A DNA stretch of 64,000 nt from Hominimerdicola alba (GCF_900112155.1 NZ_FOKQ01000025.1:1-64000); one strand, 5' to 3'; counted from the stretch's first letter, positions 1-8,749 are shown. Notes: a model not told the origin generated them from the letters alone. A program made the numbers and translations.

Positions 1-202
1 TCTTTTCCATGATCCCGGTGATCCATTCAAAAAAGCCTGCGAATCCTTCTGCGTCATTTGTGAACACATAGGCCTTCTTTGAATACTCCATCCCTCTCCA
101 GTCAAATGCTCTGGCATAGTGCTTTTCGCTGCCTACATCGATCCCGACAATTATTTTTTCTTCTCCTACTTGCAAAATCTTTTCATTTTGTGTATAATAC
201 AT
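1..202 (-). CDS. IS110-family transposase, N-terminal part (runs off window)
   Basis: The minus strand from the ATG at 202 reads about 67 residues beginning MYYTQNEKILQVGEEK, and the frame is open to the window edge. The segment IIVGIDVGSEKHYARAFD is the start of the RuvC-like DEDD domain of IS110 transposases; its Asp in GIDVG would be the first catalytic acid. IS110 enzymes excise and insert their element without classic terminal inverted repeats, guided in the studied cases by a bridge RNA from the non-coding end. Only the first part of the gene is present, so intactness cannot be judged. A sigma-A type promoter and a 155-nt leader lie directly upstream. Confidence 0.85.
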   Translation of the reverse strand, partial: MYYTQNEKILQVGEEKIIVGIDVGSEKHYARAFDWRGMEYSKKAYVFTNDAEGFAGFFEWITGIMEK

Positions 203-357
203 ATAGAGGACACCTTTCTGTAGTTTGTATTACTAACTTTCGCATCGTCAGTATTTACATTCTACACTGAGGTGTTCTTTTTTGCAACCCCTTGATTTGT
301 TTGGTTACAGGAAGCTCCATTATCCGGTATTATTCTCTTAAATGGCTATAAACACCT
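203..357 (-). ncRNA. Leader of the IS110 element, candidate bridge RNA
   Basis: This stretch lies between the predicted transcription start (about 357, minus strand) and the transposase ATG at 202. It holds complementary short segments, such as ACACC near 210-215 against GGTGT near 271-275, that could fold. In the IS110 group the bridge RNA is encoded upstream of the transposase, which fits this position and length. No covariation or loop matching to target could be tested, so the call is positional. Confidence 0.45.
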
Positions 358-363
358 AGAATG

Positions 364-392
364 ATTATATCAGAAATTTAACGAACTGTCAA
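364..392 (-). promoter_or_regulatory. Promoter driving the IS110 leader and transposase
   Basis: On the minus strand TTGACA (387-392) and TATAAT (364-369) are separated by exactly 17 bp. Both hexamers match consensus. The exact end of the insertion sequence is unknown, so the -35 could belong to host DNA or, as in circular IS110 forms, to the other end of the element. Confidence 0.7.
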
Positions 393-507
393 TAGTATAG
401 CTTATTTTTTAAGGGGGGAGTGTTCATAAAGAAAGTGGAAAGATGTTGAGATTTGGTGGATGCTGCCAAAGCTCTCTTCCTTGACAGTTCCCGCTTGTTT
501 GCTGTTG

Positions 508-1131
508 CTACGAATTATATATCAGGCTCTCTCCTTCATCATCAAACAGCTCTGCCAGGTCTTCCCCCCTGAACACTGCTGTATACCCATAGGGCAGACA
601 CATAAAGTCCAGCAATTCGGGTCTTTTTACCATCAGCTTATAAACAAACACAGGCTCGAATACCGTTGCATCATCTATCTCCGCTTTGCCTTTTTCGTCG
701 TAAGAATAGCTGTTCAGCTGCCAACCTGACGAACCCATCTCCTTGAAGCGGGTCATCACAAGGTTATCTTTTTCAAGTGCGCCTTTCGCCACTGCCATCT
801 TATCGTAGAAATGCACAGCGTCACCCATAACGCCAAGTTTTTTCAGCAGAAGCACCTGTCTGTACTGTATCTCAAGGGCTGTGGTAAGGTCTGTGTTAAG
901 TGCGGTGAGTGGGTCATCGGTGAAATCGGGGGCGGCTATATCGAAACCGCCGTTATGCTCGCTCAGCAGGAATGTGGAAAATCCTGCCCTTATCCTGAAA
1001 CCGTCCTTTATCCTTTCTGCGGGGATATGTTCTATCGCTTCAAGCAGAGGTTCAACAAATGGACGCAGAGCTATTTCCGATGAAAATCTGAATTTTATTC
1101 CGTGTATCTCTTCTGTAAAATTTACTACCAT
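508..1131 (-). CDS. Hypothetical cytoplasmic protein, 207 aa
   Basis: I do not recognise this protein. It has no signal peptide or membrane segment and is acidic. The start at 1131 is supported by GGGAGA a few bases upstream. The C-terminal part (CLPYGYTAVFRGEDLAELFDDEGE) ends in an acidic helix-like stretch. It lies downstream of, and is oriented with, the lipoprotein gene at 1172-1861 (gap about 40 bp), so the two may be cotranscribed. Function is unknown. Confidence 0.75.
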   Translation of the reverse strand: MVVNFTEEIHGIKFRFSSEIALRPFVEPLLEAIEHIPAERIKDGFRIRAGFSTFLLSEHNGGFDIAAPDFTDDPLTALNTDLTTALEIQYRQVLLLKKLGVMGDAVHFYDKMAVAKGALEKDNLVMTRFKEMGSSGWQLNSYSYDEKGKAEIDDATVFEPVFVYKLMVKRPELLDFMCLPYGYTAVFRGEDLAELFDDEGESLIYNS

Positions 1132-1171
1132 TGTTATCTCCCTATAAAAAACAGGCGGGAACTATAGTATA

Positions 1172-1861
1172 TCAGCCCGCCTTATCGTTCATAAATTGCT
1201 TTACAGTGTTTTCAACAGTACCAACACTGTTTTTTTCGGTTATATCGACCCTGTATGCGTAGGTCTGTTCTTTGCCGTCAGTTTCGGCTGTGGTGGTCTC
1301 TGTGAAGTATTCCAGTTTACCGTCGGCATCGAAGTAATACTCTGCTGTAAACCCTGTGACCTCGCCTTTTTCAACTTTTGCGCCTATCTTCTGCGCATCG
1401 TAGACGTGGGTGACTTTTATACCGCCGTCGATAGTTTCCTCTTTTGCCGAGGTTATATTCTTTGGGGTATATATCAGCAGACCCTCGTCCGCCTGGGGGT
1501 GGGGCATCTTTCTTGTATACCTGACAAAATCCGAGTCGCCTTTGACAGAATATTTCACTTCGCCGTTTTCGTAGGTGAAACATTCCAGTCCGTTATTGAA
1601 CTGTGCGTACTCGCTGTTATCGCTTTTGCCGTAATAGGAAAAGATCAGCGTGTCCTTTTCATCGTATTTAAAGGTGAAGCACTGTTCTTCCTCACCAGAG
1701 TTCATATCTGTCATAGTCACCTTAGCGCTGTTAAGAGAAGCATAATCTTCCCGCGCCTGCTTTACCAGCAGACCGCCCGCCTTATCCTCGGGTTCTCCGC
1801 AGCTGCCCAGCATGACAGCGGCTGAAAGTCCTGCAAGCAGGGCTCTGACGAATTTTCTCAT
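1172..1861 (-). CDS. Predicted lipoprotein, 229 aa
   Basis: The N-terminus MRKFVRALLAGLSAAVMLGSC is a Sec signal with a lipobox ending in LGSC, so Cys21 should be lipidated and the protein anchored to the outer face of the membrane. The remainder is rich in charged residues and beta-prone repeats (DGKLEYFTETTTAETDGKEQ), which resembles LolA- or DUF-type lipid-binding lipoproteins, but no family is certain. Its ATG overlaps the stop of the upstream DUF4321 gene by ATGA, indicating translational coupling. Confidence 0.75.
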   Translation of the reverse strand: MRKFVRALLAGLSAAVMLGSCGEPEDKAGGLLVKQAREDYASLNSAKVTMTDMNSGEEEQCFTFKYDEKDTLIFSYYGKSDNSEYAQFNNGLECFTYENGEVKYSVKGDSDFVRYTRKMPHPQADEGLLIYTPKNITSAKEETIDGGIKVTHVYDAQKIGAKVEKGEVTGFTAEYYFDADGKLEYFTETTTAETDGKEQTYAYRVDITEKNSVGTVENTVKQFMNDKAG

Positions 1862-2121
1862 AAGTTCTTGCCGATCTTAGAGAAGAGTACGAGCGCCAGA
1901 GATATAGTTACCATCTGTGAAAGTGTAGCGCGTATCATAAATCCGATATGGAATCTGATAACATACAGATCAACATTCCAGTTCTCAATACCTATGTCCT
2001 TGCCCCATGACATCCAGTTGAAATAGGGTATATTCTGGCATACCTCAGCGAGAAAGCCTCCGAGGATTATGCCTGATATCACAAAGAACAAAAATGCAAA
2101 GGTCTTTTTGAATTTATCCAT
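1858..2121 (-). CDS. DUF4321-like small membrane protein
   Basis: This 87-residue protein has an N-terminal transmembrane helix (about residues 6-28) and a second hydrophobic stretch near the C-terminus (about 62-82). The size, the GGFLAEV motif after the first helix and the position next to division genes fit the DUF4321 family of Firmicutes, whose role is unknown. It sits 15 bp after the S1-domain gene and overlaps the lipoprotein gene by four bases, so it is part of a leftward operon with divIC upstream. Confidence 0.7.
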   Translation of the reverse strand: MDKFKKTFAFLFFVISGIILGGFLAEVCQNIPYFNWMSWGKDIGIENWNVDLYVIRFHIGFMIRATLSQMVTISLALVLFSKIGKNL

Positions 2122-2136
2122 AGCCTGACTCCGTAA

Positions 2137-2655
2137 TTACTTTCTGCGAGAGGGTGAACGTCTCTTGTTATCGGTGATCTTTTTGAGATCGGAGAACTTC
2201 TCGTCGCTTGACGCTTTGAACTTACTGAGCATATCTTCAAAATCCGCATTGCCGGATTTCTGGTTGGGGTCGTATATCGGAGGCGGGTTCTTGCTGAAGT
2301 CCTGAGGAGGTCTGTCATCTCGGCGGGGTCTGAAACCGCCCTGAGGTCTGCCCTGACCGCCGCGGTTATTATTTCCGCCCATAGGTCTGCCGCCCTTATC
2401 GCCCATTTTCTTCGGGGGAGCGGGCTGTGCTTTCTTTATGGACAGAGATATCTTGCCGTCCTCGCCCATGCTCAGCACCTTAACCTTGACAGACTGACCC
2501 TCCTGCAGATGGTCCTTTATTTCGCTTACGAAGGTGTTAGCCACCTCGGAGATATGTACCATGCCGGTGGTATCCTTGTCAAGCTCAACAAAAGCGCCGA
2601 ACTTTGTGATACCGGTTACTTTTCCTTCATAGATCTTTCCTACTTCAAGCTGCAT
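2137..2655 (-). CDS. S1 RNA-binding domain protein (YabR/GSP13-like)
   Basis: Residues 1-75 are a canonical S1 domain: VGKIYEGKVTGITKFGAFVELD, GMVHISE and GEDGKISLSIKKA. The rest (about 80-172) is a basic, low-complexity tail rich in Gly, Arg, Pro and Asn that probably contacts RNA. In Bacillus an S1 protein (YabR) follows divIC, and the same order is seen here. The likely role is ribosome or RNA binding in translation or stress, known only from the family. The disordered tail makes it longer than the roughly 130-residue Bacillus homologues. Confidence 0.85.
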   Translation of the reverse strand: MQLEVGKIYEGKVTGITKFGAFVELDKDTTGMVHISEVANTFVSEIKDHLQEGQSVKVKVLSMGEDGKISLSIKKAQPAPPKKMGDKGGRPMGGNNNRGGQGRPQGGFRPRRDDRPPQDFSKNPPPIYDPNQKSGNADFEDMLSKFKASSDEKFSDLKKITDNKRRSPSRRK

Positions 2656-2694
2656 CTGGATTTTACTTCCTCACTTTATTTTTATTTATTTGTA

Positions 2695-2741
2695 CAAACG
2701 GCATATTTTCGTACCCAACGGATACCGTACCATGCCGTTTG
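2695..2741 (-). repeat. Inverted repeat between divIC and the S1 gene
   Basis: CAAACGGCAT (2695-2704) pairs perfectly with ATGCCGTTTG (2732-2741), with a 27-nt loop. On the minus strand an A/T-rich tract follows. It could be an attenuator or mRNA stabiliser between two cotranscribed genes. Confidence 0.5.
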
Positions 2742-2762
2742 CAATATTTCATTATGGATAAC

Positions 2763-3305
2763 TTATTCCGACTTGTTCACTATATAGTAGCGTCTTTCAT
2801 TGGGGTAAGAATAACCCAGCTGTTCAACAGCCACTCTCTCCATGAACTCGTCTTCGTCCGCTTCAAGCAGAGCGGTATACTCGTCGTTCTTCTGCTTTGT
2901 TTCTTCTATCTTGCCGGTCATCATGACAGTTTCCTGCCGCAGCTGCTCTATCTCATTCTGCTGAGACATCATATCCACTGCTGCTATGACACAGAAGCAC
3001 ACAATTATAGCAAACAGCACAGGTCTGAACACACTGCGCTTGCTCTTGGGCGCAGCATTCTCTCCGACGTCTTCATCATCATCGGGCAGAGGTTCATCAT
3101 CGTCTGTTTCGGGAACATTTTCGATATAGACATCGTCAGCATACTCTTCGGCATATTCCTCATCCGACTTGGTATACTCGGTATTATCTTCGGTATCGTC
3201 AGTAACATTAAGTTCAGCTGCCTTTACAAGCTCTGCAGCGTCTCCGAGATCGTTGTCATTTTCTGAATTTTCATCATGGATATCAAGCTCGTCGTCCCGT
3301 TCCAT
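2763..3305 (-). CDS. divIC: Septum formation initiator, DivIC/FtsB family
   Basis: The protein has an unusually long acidic cytoplasmic N-terminus (about residues 1-85), a single transmembrane helix (RPVLFAIIVCFCVIAAVDMM), a coiled coil (QQNEIEQLRQETVMMTGKIEETKQKNDEYTALLEAD) and a C-terminal ERVAVEQLGYSYPNE motif. That helix-coil-motif order is diagnostic of DivIC/FtsB, which forms the FtsL-DivIB-DivIC complex that activates septal wall synthesis. The acidic leader is longer than in Bacillus DivIC. It is divergent from serS and heads the leftward operon. Confidence 0.85.
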   Translation of the reverse strand: MERDDELDIHDENSENDNDLGDAAELVKAAELNVTDDTEDNTEYTKSDEEYAEEYADDVYIENVPETDDDEPLPDDDEDVGENAAPKSKRSVFRPVLFAIIVCFCVIAAVDMMSQQNEIEQLRQETVMMTGKIEETKQKNDEYTALLEADEDEFMERVAVEQLGYSYPNERRYYIVNKSE

Positions 3306-3529
3306 CGTCTGCTCCTTTCCGACTTCCCATACATTATTATAAAACAGAAGTCTACTCCCAAGTATTATACAACATTTTCGCCCAAAGTTTCAAGGGCTTT
3401 TCACAACTTTTTCTATTTTAAGACAAATTTAGGCGTTTTTAACAATAATATAAACCTGCTGTACTCTGTTTTTGTGAAATCAATATCGGCGGTTACTAAG
3501 CATTTATTGAAAGCCACAGTCTTCGGGAC

Positions 3530-3558
3530 TTGACAAAACCTATAATAAATGGTACACT
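3530..3558 (+). promoter_or_regulatory. serS promoter
   Basis: TTGACA (3530-3535) and TACACT (3553-3558) are separated by 17 bp. The serS start codon lies about 48 bp downstream, with GAGGAG at 3593-3598 as ribosome-binding site. The short leader leaves no room for a T-box. The rest of the 3306-3606 gap is AT-rich with no gene seen. Confidence 0.65.
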
Positions 3559-3606
3559 ATAAGTTGATAAATTTTGGGCGGAAGCCCCAGGTGAGGAGTA
3601 ATAGAT

Positions 3607-4896
3607 ATGATAGATATCAAGCTTATAAGAACTAACCCCGATCTCGTCAAGGAGAACATCAAAAAGAAGTTCCAGGACGAAAAGCTCGTTATGGTAGATG
3701 AGGTCGCTGAATTTGATAAGGAATACAGAGCTGCACGCACCAAGGCAGACGAACTGAGAAACCAGAGAAACGTCAAGAGCAAGCAGATAGGCGCTCTGAT
3801 GGGCAAGGGTCAGAAGGAAGAGGCTGAGGCTGTTAAGGCTGAGGTCAATGCTATGGCTAAGGAACTGGCTGATCTGGAAGTCAAGGAAGAAGAGCTGGAA
3901 GCTAAGATCCGCGAGAGAATGCTGGTCATCCCCAATATCATCGATGACAGCGTGCCCATAGGCAAGGACGACAGCGAGAATGTTGAGATAGAGAAGTTCG
4001 GCGAGCCTGTTGTTCCCGATTTTGAAGTTTCCTACCATGTTGATATCATGGAGTCATTCGACGGCATCGATCTTGACGCTGCAAGAGAGACATCGGGTAA
4101 CGGTTTCTACTACCTCAAGGGCGATATCGCAAGACTTCACTCTGCTATACTCTCCTATGCAAGAGATTTCATGATCGACAGAGGATTCACCTACTATGTA
4201 CCTCCTTTCATGATAAGATCCAGCGTTGTTACAGGCGTTATGAGCTTCGCTGAGATGGAGAACATGATGTACAAGATCGAGGGCGAGGATCTGTACCTGA
4301 TCGGTACTTCCGAGCACTCAATGATAGGCAAGTTCATCAAGACAACTCTGCCTGAGGCTACCCTGCCCCAGACCCTCACCAGCTATTCCCCTTGCTTCCG
4401 TAAAGAGGTAGGCGCACACGGCATCGAGGAGAGAGGTGTGTACCGTATACACCAGTTCGAGAAGCAGGAAATGATCGTTGTCTGCAAGCCTGAAGACAGC
4501 AAGACCTGGTATGACAAGCTGTGGCAGAACTCTGTTGACTTCTTCCGTTCACTGGATATCCCTGTACGTACTCTCGAGTGCTGCTCGGGCGACCTGGCTG
4601 ACCTGAAGGTAAAGAGCTGCGACGTTGAAGCTTGGAGCCCCAGACAGAAGAAGTACTTCGAGGTAGGTTCCTGCTCTAATCTGGGCGATGCTCAGGCAAG
4701 AAGACTCCAGATAAGAGTAAAGGGCGAGGACGGCAGCAAGTACTTTGCTCACACCCTTAACAATACCGTTGTTGCTCCTCCCAGAATGCTGATAGCTTTC
4801 CTGGAGAACAATCTCAACGGCGACGGCACAGTATCTATCCCCGAACCCCTGAGAATGTACATGGGCGGCAAGGACAAGCTGGTTCCCACAAAGTAA
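3607..4896 (+). CDS. serS: Seryl-tRNA synthetase
   Basis: This class II synthetase charges tRNA-Ser with serine. Residues 1-110 form the antiparallel coiled-coil tRNA-binding arm. The catalytic core shows motif 2 (CFRKEVGAHGIEERGVYRIHQFEKQEM) and a motif 3 region (HTLNNTVVAPPRMLIAFLENN). At 429 residues it has the usual length. Motif 2 has an HGIEERG loop and motif 3 lacks the common bacterial NGSGLA pattern, so it is a divergent SerRS subtype. It has its own promoter and is followed by a 90-bp gap before a small coiled-coil gene. Confidence 0.95.
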   Translation: MIDIKLIRTNPDLVKENIKKKFQDEKLVMVDEVAEFDKEYRAARTKADELRNQRNVKSKQIGALMGKGQKEEAEAVKAEVNAMAKELADLEVKEEELEAKIRERMLVIPNIIDDSVPIGKDDSENVEIEKFGEPVVPDFEVSYHVDIMESFDGIDLDAARETSGNGFYYLKGDIARLHSAILSYARDFMIDRGFTYYVPPFMIRSSVVTGVMSFAEMENMMYKIEGEDLYLIGTSEHSMIGKFIKTTLPEATLPQTLTSYSPCFRKEVGAHGIEERGVYRIHQFEKQEMIVVCKPEDSKTWYDKLWQNSVDFFRSLDIPVRTLECCSGDLADLKVKSCDVEAWSPRQKKYFEVGSCSNLGDAQARRLQIRVKGEDGSKYFAHTLNNTVVAPPRMLIAFLENNLNGDGTVSIPEPLRMYMGGKDKLVPTK

Positions 4897-4987
4897 TAAT
4901 AATTATGCGCACTTTCTCCGTCCGCAGGGCGGGGAGATGCGTTTGCTGTATCATCTCCGACACAGATATTTATAGGAAAATGGAAGC

Positions 4988-5275
4988 ATGAGCGAACTAA
5001 AAAATGTTGATACAGACGCTTTCGGAAAAGTAAATACTCCGAAAGAACGCAGTGAGATAATGTGCGAAAATTACGACAGGATGTGCCTTGAATACGCAGG
5101 CATCTGCCGCAGATACCGCTCTATGCTCGATAATAAGGACAAAGATATTTTTCGGCTGAGAGAAGAAGTGATAAGCTATCAGAATACCCTGTTTTCCAAA
5201 GAACGGCAGATAAAGGACTTGCAGAAAAAGATAGCAAAGCTGAATAAAAAACTGCTGAAAGCTCAGCACGATTAG
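4988..5275 (+). CDS. Small coiled-coil protein, 95 aa
   Basis: I do not recognise a family. Residues 50-92 (FRLREEVISYQNTLFSKERQIKDLQKKIAKLNKKL) form a clear heptad-rich coiled coil, and the N-terminal half contains three Cys residues (MCENYDRMCLEYAGIC). GGAAAATGGAAGC lies before the ATG, giving a weak ribosome-binding site. A strong terminator follows, so it probably ends a short serS transcript. Confidence 0.6.
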   Translation: MSELKNVDTDAFGKVNTPKERSEIMCENYDRMCLEYAGICRRYRSMLDNKDKDIFRLREEVISYQNTLFSKERQIKDLQKKIAKLNKKLLKAQHD

Positions 5276-5305
5276 GGTAATGTATACACGGAAGAACCGT
5301 ATCTT

Positions 5306-5338
5306 CGCCGCACCTTTATGTGGTGCGGCGAGTTTTTT
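5306..5338 (+). terminator. Rho-independent terminator before mnmG
   Basis: CGCCGCACC (5306-5314) pairs perfectly with GGTGCGGCG (5322-5330) and is followed by AGTTTTTT. It ends only 17 bp before the mnmG start and close to its Shine-Dalgarno AAGGAG, so mnmG must either rely on read-through or use a promoter inside this gap. Confidence 0.8.
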
Positions 5339-5355
5339 GAGAAGGAGCAGACCGT

Positions 5356-7218
5356 ATGGAAAATTTTGATATCATAGTTATTGGCGCAGGTCATGCGGGC
5401 TGTGAGGCTGCGCTGGCAGGGGCAAAACTTGGTCTTAAAACTGCATTGTTCACCATAACGCTGGACGCTGTTGCCAATATGCCCTGCAATCCGTCGATAG
5501 GCGGTACTGCAAAGGGTCATCTTGTGCGCGAGATAGACGCTCTAGGCGGCGAGATGGGCAAGGCGGCAGACAAGACCCTTATCCAGAGCCGTATGCTGAA
5601 CCGCGGCAAAGGCCCTGCGGTACACAGCCTGCGTGCGCAGATAGACCGTGTGGCTTATCACCGCCTTATGAAAAAGACCATCGAGGACACCGAGGGACTT
5701 TTCCTGAAACAGGCTGAGATAACCGATGTACTGTTTGAAGATGACGGCAGAACTGTCCGCGGTGTGCGTACACATCTGGGTGTTGAATATGGCTGCAAGG
5801 CGGTAATTATCGCCAGCGGCACTTACCTTAACGGCGAGATACACGTAGGTACTACCACCTATCCCAGCGGCCCTGATTCGGTACTTCCTGCAAGAAAGCT
5901 CTCCGACAGTCTGAAAGCTGCTGGTATGAACCTACGCCGCTTCAAAACAGGCACTCCCGCCAGAGTACACAAGCGCTCCATCGATTTTTCAAAGCTTGAA
6001 GTACAGCACGGCGATGATGATATCACACCTTTCTCATTCACCAACAGCGGCGATATCGAAAATAAAGTTGACTGCTATGTGGGCTACACCAATGCTGAAA
6101 CTCACAAGGTCATAACCGATAATATCCATCTTTCACCCATATATTCGGGCAGGATACACGCTATAGGTCCCAGATACTGTCCTTCCATCGAGGACAAGAT
6201 AATGAGATTCTCGGACAAGCCCAGACATCAGCTGTTTATCGAGCCAATGGGTCTTGATACCGAGGAATACTATCTTCAGGGCATGAGTTCTTCACTGCCT
6301 GTTGATGTTCAGCTGAAATTCCTGCGGACTATCGAGGGTCTTGAAAATGTGGAGATAATGCGTAACGCTTATGCTATCGAATACGACTGCTGTGACCCCA
6401 ACGATCTTCTGCCTACCCTTGAATTCAAGGAATTCCACGGGATATACGGTGCAGGACAGTTCAACGGCACATCGGGATATGAGGAAGCGGCGGCACAGGG
6501 TCTTGTGGCGGGCATAAATGCCGCGCTGAAGCTGAAAGGCGAAGAGCCTATGGTACTGGACAGAGCCAGCAGCTACATCGGCACACTGGTGGATGATCTC
6601 TGTACCAAGGGAGTATCCGACCCTTATCGTATGCTTACCAGCCGAAGCGAGTACAGACTTCTGCTGAGGCAGGACAACGCCGACCTGAGACTTACGGATA
6701 CAGGTCACAGGGTAGGTCTTATCGATGATGAGAGGTATGCGACTTTCCTGAAAAAGAAAGAGCAGATAGAAGCTGAGATAAAGCGTATCTCGGCGATAAA
6801 CACTGCGCCCTCCGAAAAGCTGAACGAGTATCTCGTTTCACAGGGCACAGACCCCATAAACAACGGCATAAAGCTGGCACAGCTTATCCGCAGACCTCAG
6901 CTGACTTACAAGGGTCTTGCATTCATCGACCCTGAGCGCCCCGAACTGCCCGATGATGTATGCGAGCAGGTGGAGCTGATGATAAAGTACGAGGGCTATA
7001 TCAAGATACAGCTGGAGCAGGTAGCGGCTATGCGAAAGCTTGAAAACAAAAAGATACCCGAGGATATAGATTATTCAAAGGTAGGCTCACTGCGCCTTGA
7101 AGCCGCTGAAAAGCTGGCGAAGATACGTCCTCTCTCCGTAGGACAGGCAAGCCGTATCAGCGGTGTGAATCCTGCGGATATAAATGTTCTGCTGGTATAT
7201 CTGGAGACTATAAAGTAG
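5356..7218 (+). CDS. mnmG: tRNA uridine-5-carboxymethylaminomethyl modification enzyme MnmG (GidA)
   Basis: MnmG is an FAD- and NADH-dependent enzyme that, with MnmE, makes cmnm5U at position 34 of several tRNAs. The N-terminus has the dinucleotide-binding GAGHAGCEAALAGAKLG motif, followed by PCNPSIGGTAKGHLVREIDALGG and the GTGTYLNGEIHVG region; the SGYEEAAAQGLVAGINAAL stretch is typical of the family. Length 620 matches. It is followed by mnmE after 38 bp. In most Firmicutes mnmE precedes mnmG, so the order is reversed here. Confidence 0.95.
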   Translation: MENFDIIVIGAGHAGCEAALAGAKLGLKTALFTITLDAVANMPCNPSIGGTAKGHLVREIDALGGEMGKAADKTLIQSRMLNRGKGPAVHSLRAQIDRVAYHRLMKKTIEDTEGLFLKQAEITDVLFEDDGRTVRGVRTHLGVEYGCKAVIIASGTYLNGEIHVGTTTYPSGPDSVLPARKLSDSLKAAGMNLRRFKTGTPARVHKRSIDFSKLEVQHGDDDITPFSFTNSGDIENKVDCYVGYTNAETHKVITDNIHLSPIYSGRIHAIGPRYCPSIEDKIMRFSDKPRHQLFIEPMGLDTEEYYLQGMSSSLPVDVQLKFLRTIEGLENVEIMRNAYAIEYDCCDPNDLLPTLEFKEFHGIYGAGQFNGTSGYEEAAAQGLVAGINAALKLKGEEPMVLDRASSYIGTLVDDLCTKGVSDPYRMLTSRSEYRLLLRQDNADLRLTDTGHRVGLIDDERYATFLKKKEQIEAEIKRISAINTAPSEKLNEYLVSQGTDPINNGIKLAQLIRRPQLTYKGLAFIDPERPELPDDVCEQVELMIKYEGYIKIQLEQVAAMRKLENKKIPEDIDYSKVGSLRLEAAEKLAKIRPLSVGQASRISGVNPADINVLLVYLETIK

Positions 7219-7256
7219 CCCGCACCCAATAGAAACGATTTCAAAGGAGTGACAAT

Positions 7257-8624
7257 ATGTCAACTGTATGTGCTATATCTACCCCCCTTGCAGAGGGTGG
7301 TATATCTGTTATAAGGATAAGCGGCGAGGACGCTTTTGAGTGCGCGGCTAAAGTTTTCAAACCTTTCACCTGTGAGAGTGTTGAAAAAATGCAGGGCTAC
7401 ACCTGTGCCTACGGTCAGATACGCGACGGCGAAAAGACTGTGGATGACGGCGTGCTGACGGTTTTCCGTGCGCCACATTCCTACACGGGTGAAGATGTCT
7501 GCGAGATATCCTGCCACGGCGGTATATATGTTACCAAAAAGGTGCTGAGACTTTGTCTTGAAAACGGCTGTGAGCCTGCACAGGCAGGCGAATTCACAAA
7601 GCGTGCTATGCTCAACGGCAAGCTTTCACTTACACAGGCTGAGGCTGTGATGGATACCATAGCGGCACAGGGCGAATACGCTCTTGCTTCTGCGAACCTC
7701 ACAAGGCAGGGCAGTCTTTTCGGGCAGATACACAAAGTCACAGGCGAACTTGTAAAGCTTCTGGGTGAGCTTGCGGCATGGGTGGATTATCCCGAGGAAG
7801 ACCTCCCCGCAGTTGAGGAAACAGCCCTCCGCGAAAGCATAAAAAACGCGCTGGCTGTCACAGGCAAGCTTATCGCAGATCACGACAACGGTATGCTGAT
7901 AAAGCAGGGAATAGATACTGTCATAGCAGGCAAGCCGAATGTTGGCAAATCGACCCTGATGAATCTTCTGCTTGGCTATGACCGTTCTATCGTAACCGAT
8001 GTTGCGGGCACTACCCGTGATGTTATCGAAGAAAGCGCAAGGCTGGGCGAACTGGTATTCAAACTTTCTGATACAGCGGGCATACGCGACACCGAAGACA
8101 AGGTGGAGAAGATAGGCGTTGAAATGGCTGAAAAGCGCCTTGATGAGTGTATGTTCGTTATCGAGGTCTTTGATACTTCTGTTAAACCCGATGAGGACGA
8201 TATTGCCCTGCTTGAAAAGGTCAAGGCATCACGCAAGAGAAGCCTTATCGTGCTGAACAAATCCGACCTTGAAAGCGCTGTTGACGAAAGCTTTTTCAGG
8301 GGATACAGCGAAAACATCGTGTGCATATCCGCTAAAAATCTCGATGACAGGTCGCAAATACAGGCGGCGGTGGAAAAGATATTCACACCCGAAAATTACG
8401 ATGTGAACAGCACGATATTCGCCAACGAAAGACAGAAAAGCTGTCTTGACAAAGCGCACGAAAATCTGAGCACGGCGCTCGAAGCCCTTGATATGGGCGA
8501 AACTCTCGACGCTGTAACGGTGATGATTGACTTCGCCGCAGATTCTCTGCTTGAACTTACAGGCGAAAAAGCCACCGAAGCAGTGGTTGCCGAAGTATTC
8601 TCAAAATTCTGCGTAGGAAAATAG
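7257..8624 (+). CDS. mnmE: tRNA modification GTPase MnmE (TrmE)
   Basis: MnmE partners MnmG in wobble-uridine modification. The N-terminal formyl-THF-binding domain (about 1-115) precedes a helical domain and an inserted G domain with GKPNVGKST (P-loop), a GTTRD switch, DTAGIRDT and NKSD. The C-terminus ends in FCVGK, supplying the conserved Cys of the CxGK motif. The start at 7257 has AAGGAG seven bases upstream. No rsmG or parA follows as in other genomes; instead a repeat-bearing gap and the mobile element follow. Confidence 0.95.
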   Translation: MSTVCAISTPLAEGGISVIRISGEDAFECAAKVFKPFTCESVEKMQGYTCAYGQIRDGEKTVDDGVLTVFRAPHSYTGEDVCEISCHGGIYVTKKVLRLCLENGCEPAQAGEFTKRAMLNGKLSLTQAEAVMDTIAAQGEYALASANLTRQGSLFGQIHKVTGELVKLLGELAAWVDYPEEDLPAVEETALRESIKNALAVTGKLIADHDNGMLIKQGIDTVIAGKPNVGKSTLMNLLLGYDRSIVTDVAGTTRDVIEESARLGELVFKLSDTAGIRDTEDKVEKIGVEMAEKRLDECMFVIEVFDTSVKPDEDDIALLEKVKASRKRSLIVLNKSDLESAVDESFFRGYSENIVCISAKNLDDRSQIQAAVEKIFTPENYDVNSTIFANERQKSCLDKAHENLSTALEALDMGETLDAVTVMIDFAADSLLELTGEKATEAVVAEVFSKFCVGK

Positions 8625-8688
8625 GAATATCCCAATTCGGCTGTATATTGCTATAAACGATAATTTATCCTACGAACTGCGGAACTTA

Positions 8689-8724
8689 TTGAGGAAGACC
8701 CTTTTGAAAAAGGGTCCTCCTCAA
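8689..8724 (+). terminator. Hairpin downstream of mnmE, GGGGAAAACC-type repeat copy
   Basis: TTGAGGAAGACCCTT (8689-8703) pairs with AAGGGTCCTCCTCAA (8710-8724), one mismatch. The preceding ACTGCGGA at 8676-8683 also occurs in the copies near 19141 and 51029, so this belongs to a dispersed hairpin family. It probably also terminates mnmE transcription. Confidence 0.6.
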
Positions 8725-8749
8725 ACTCCTCCCCGAAAACTTTTAACTC

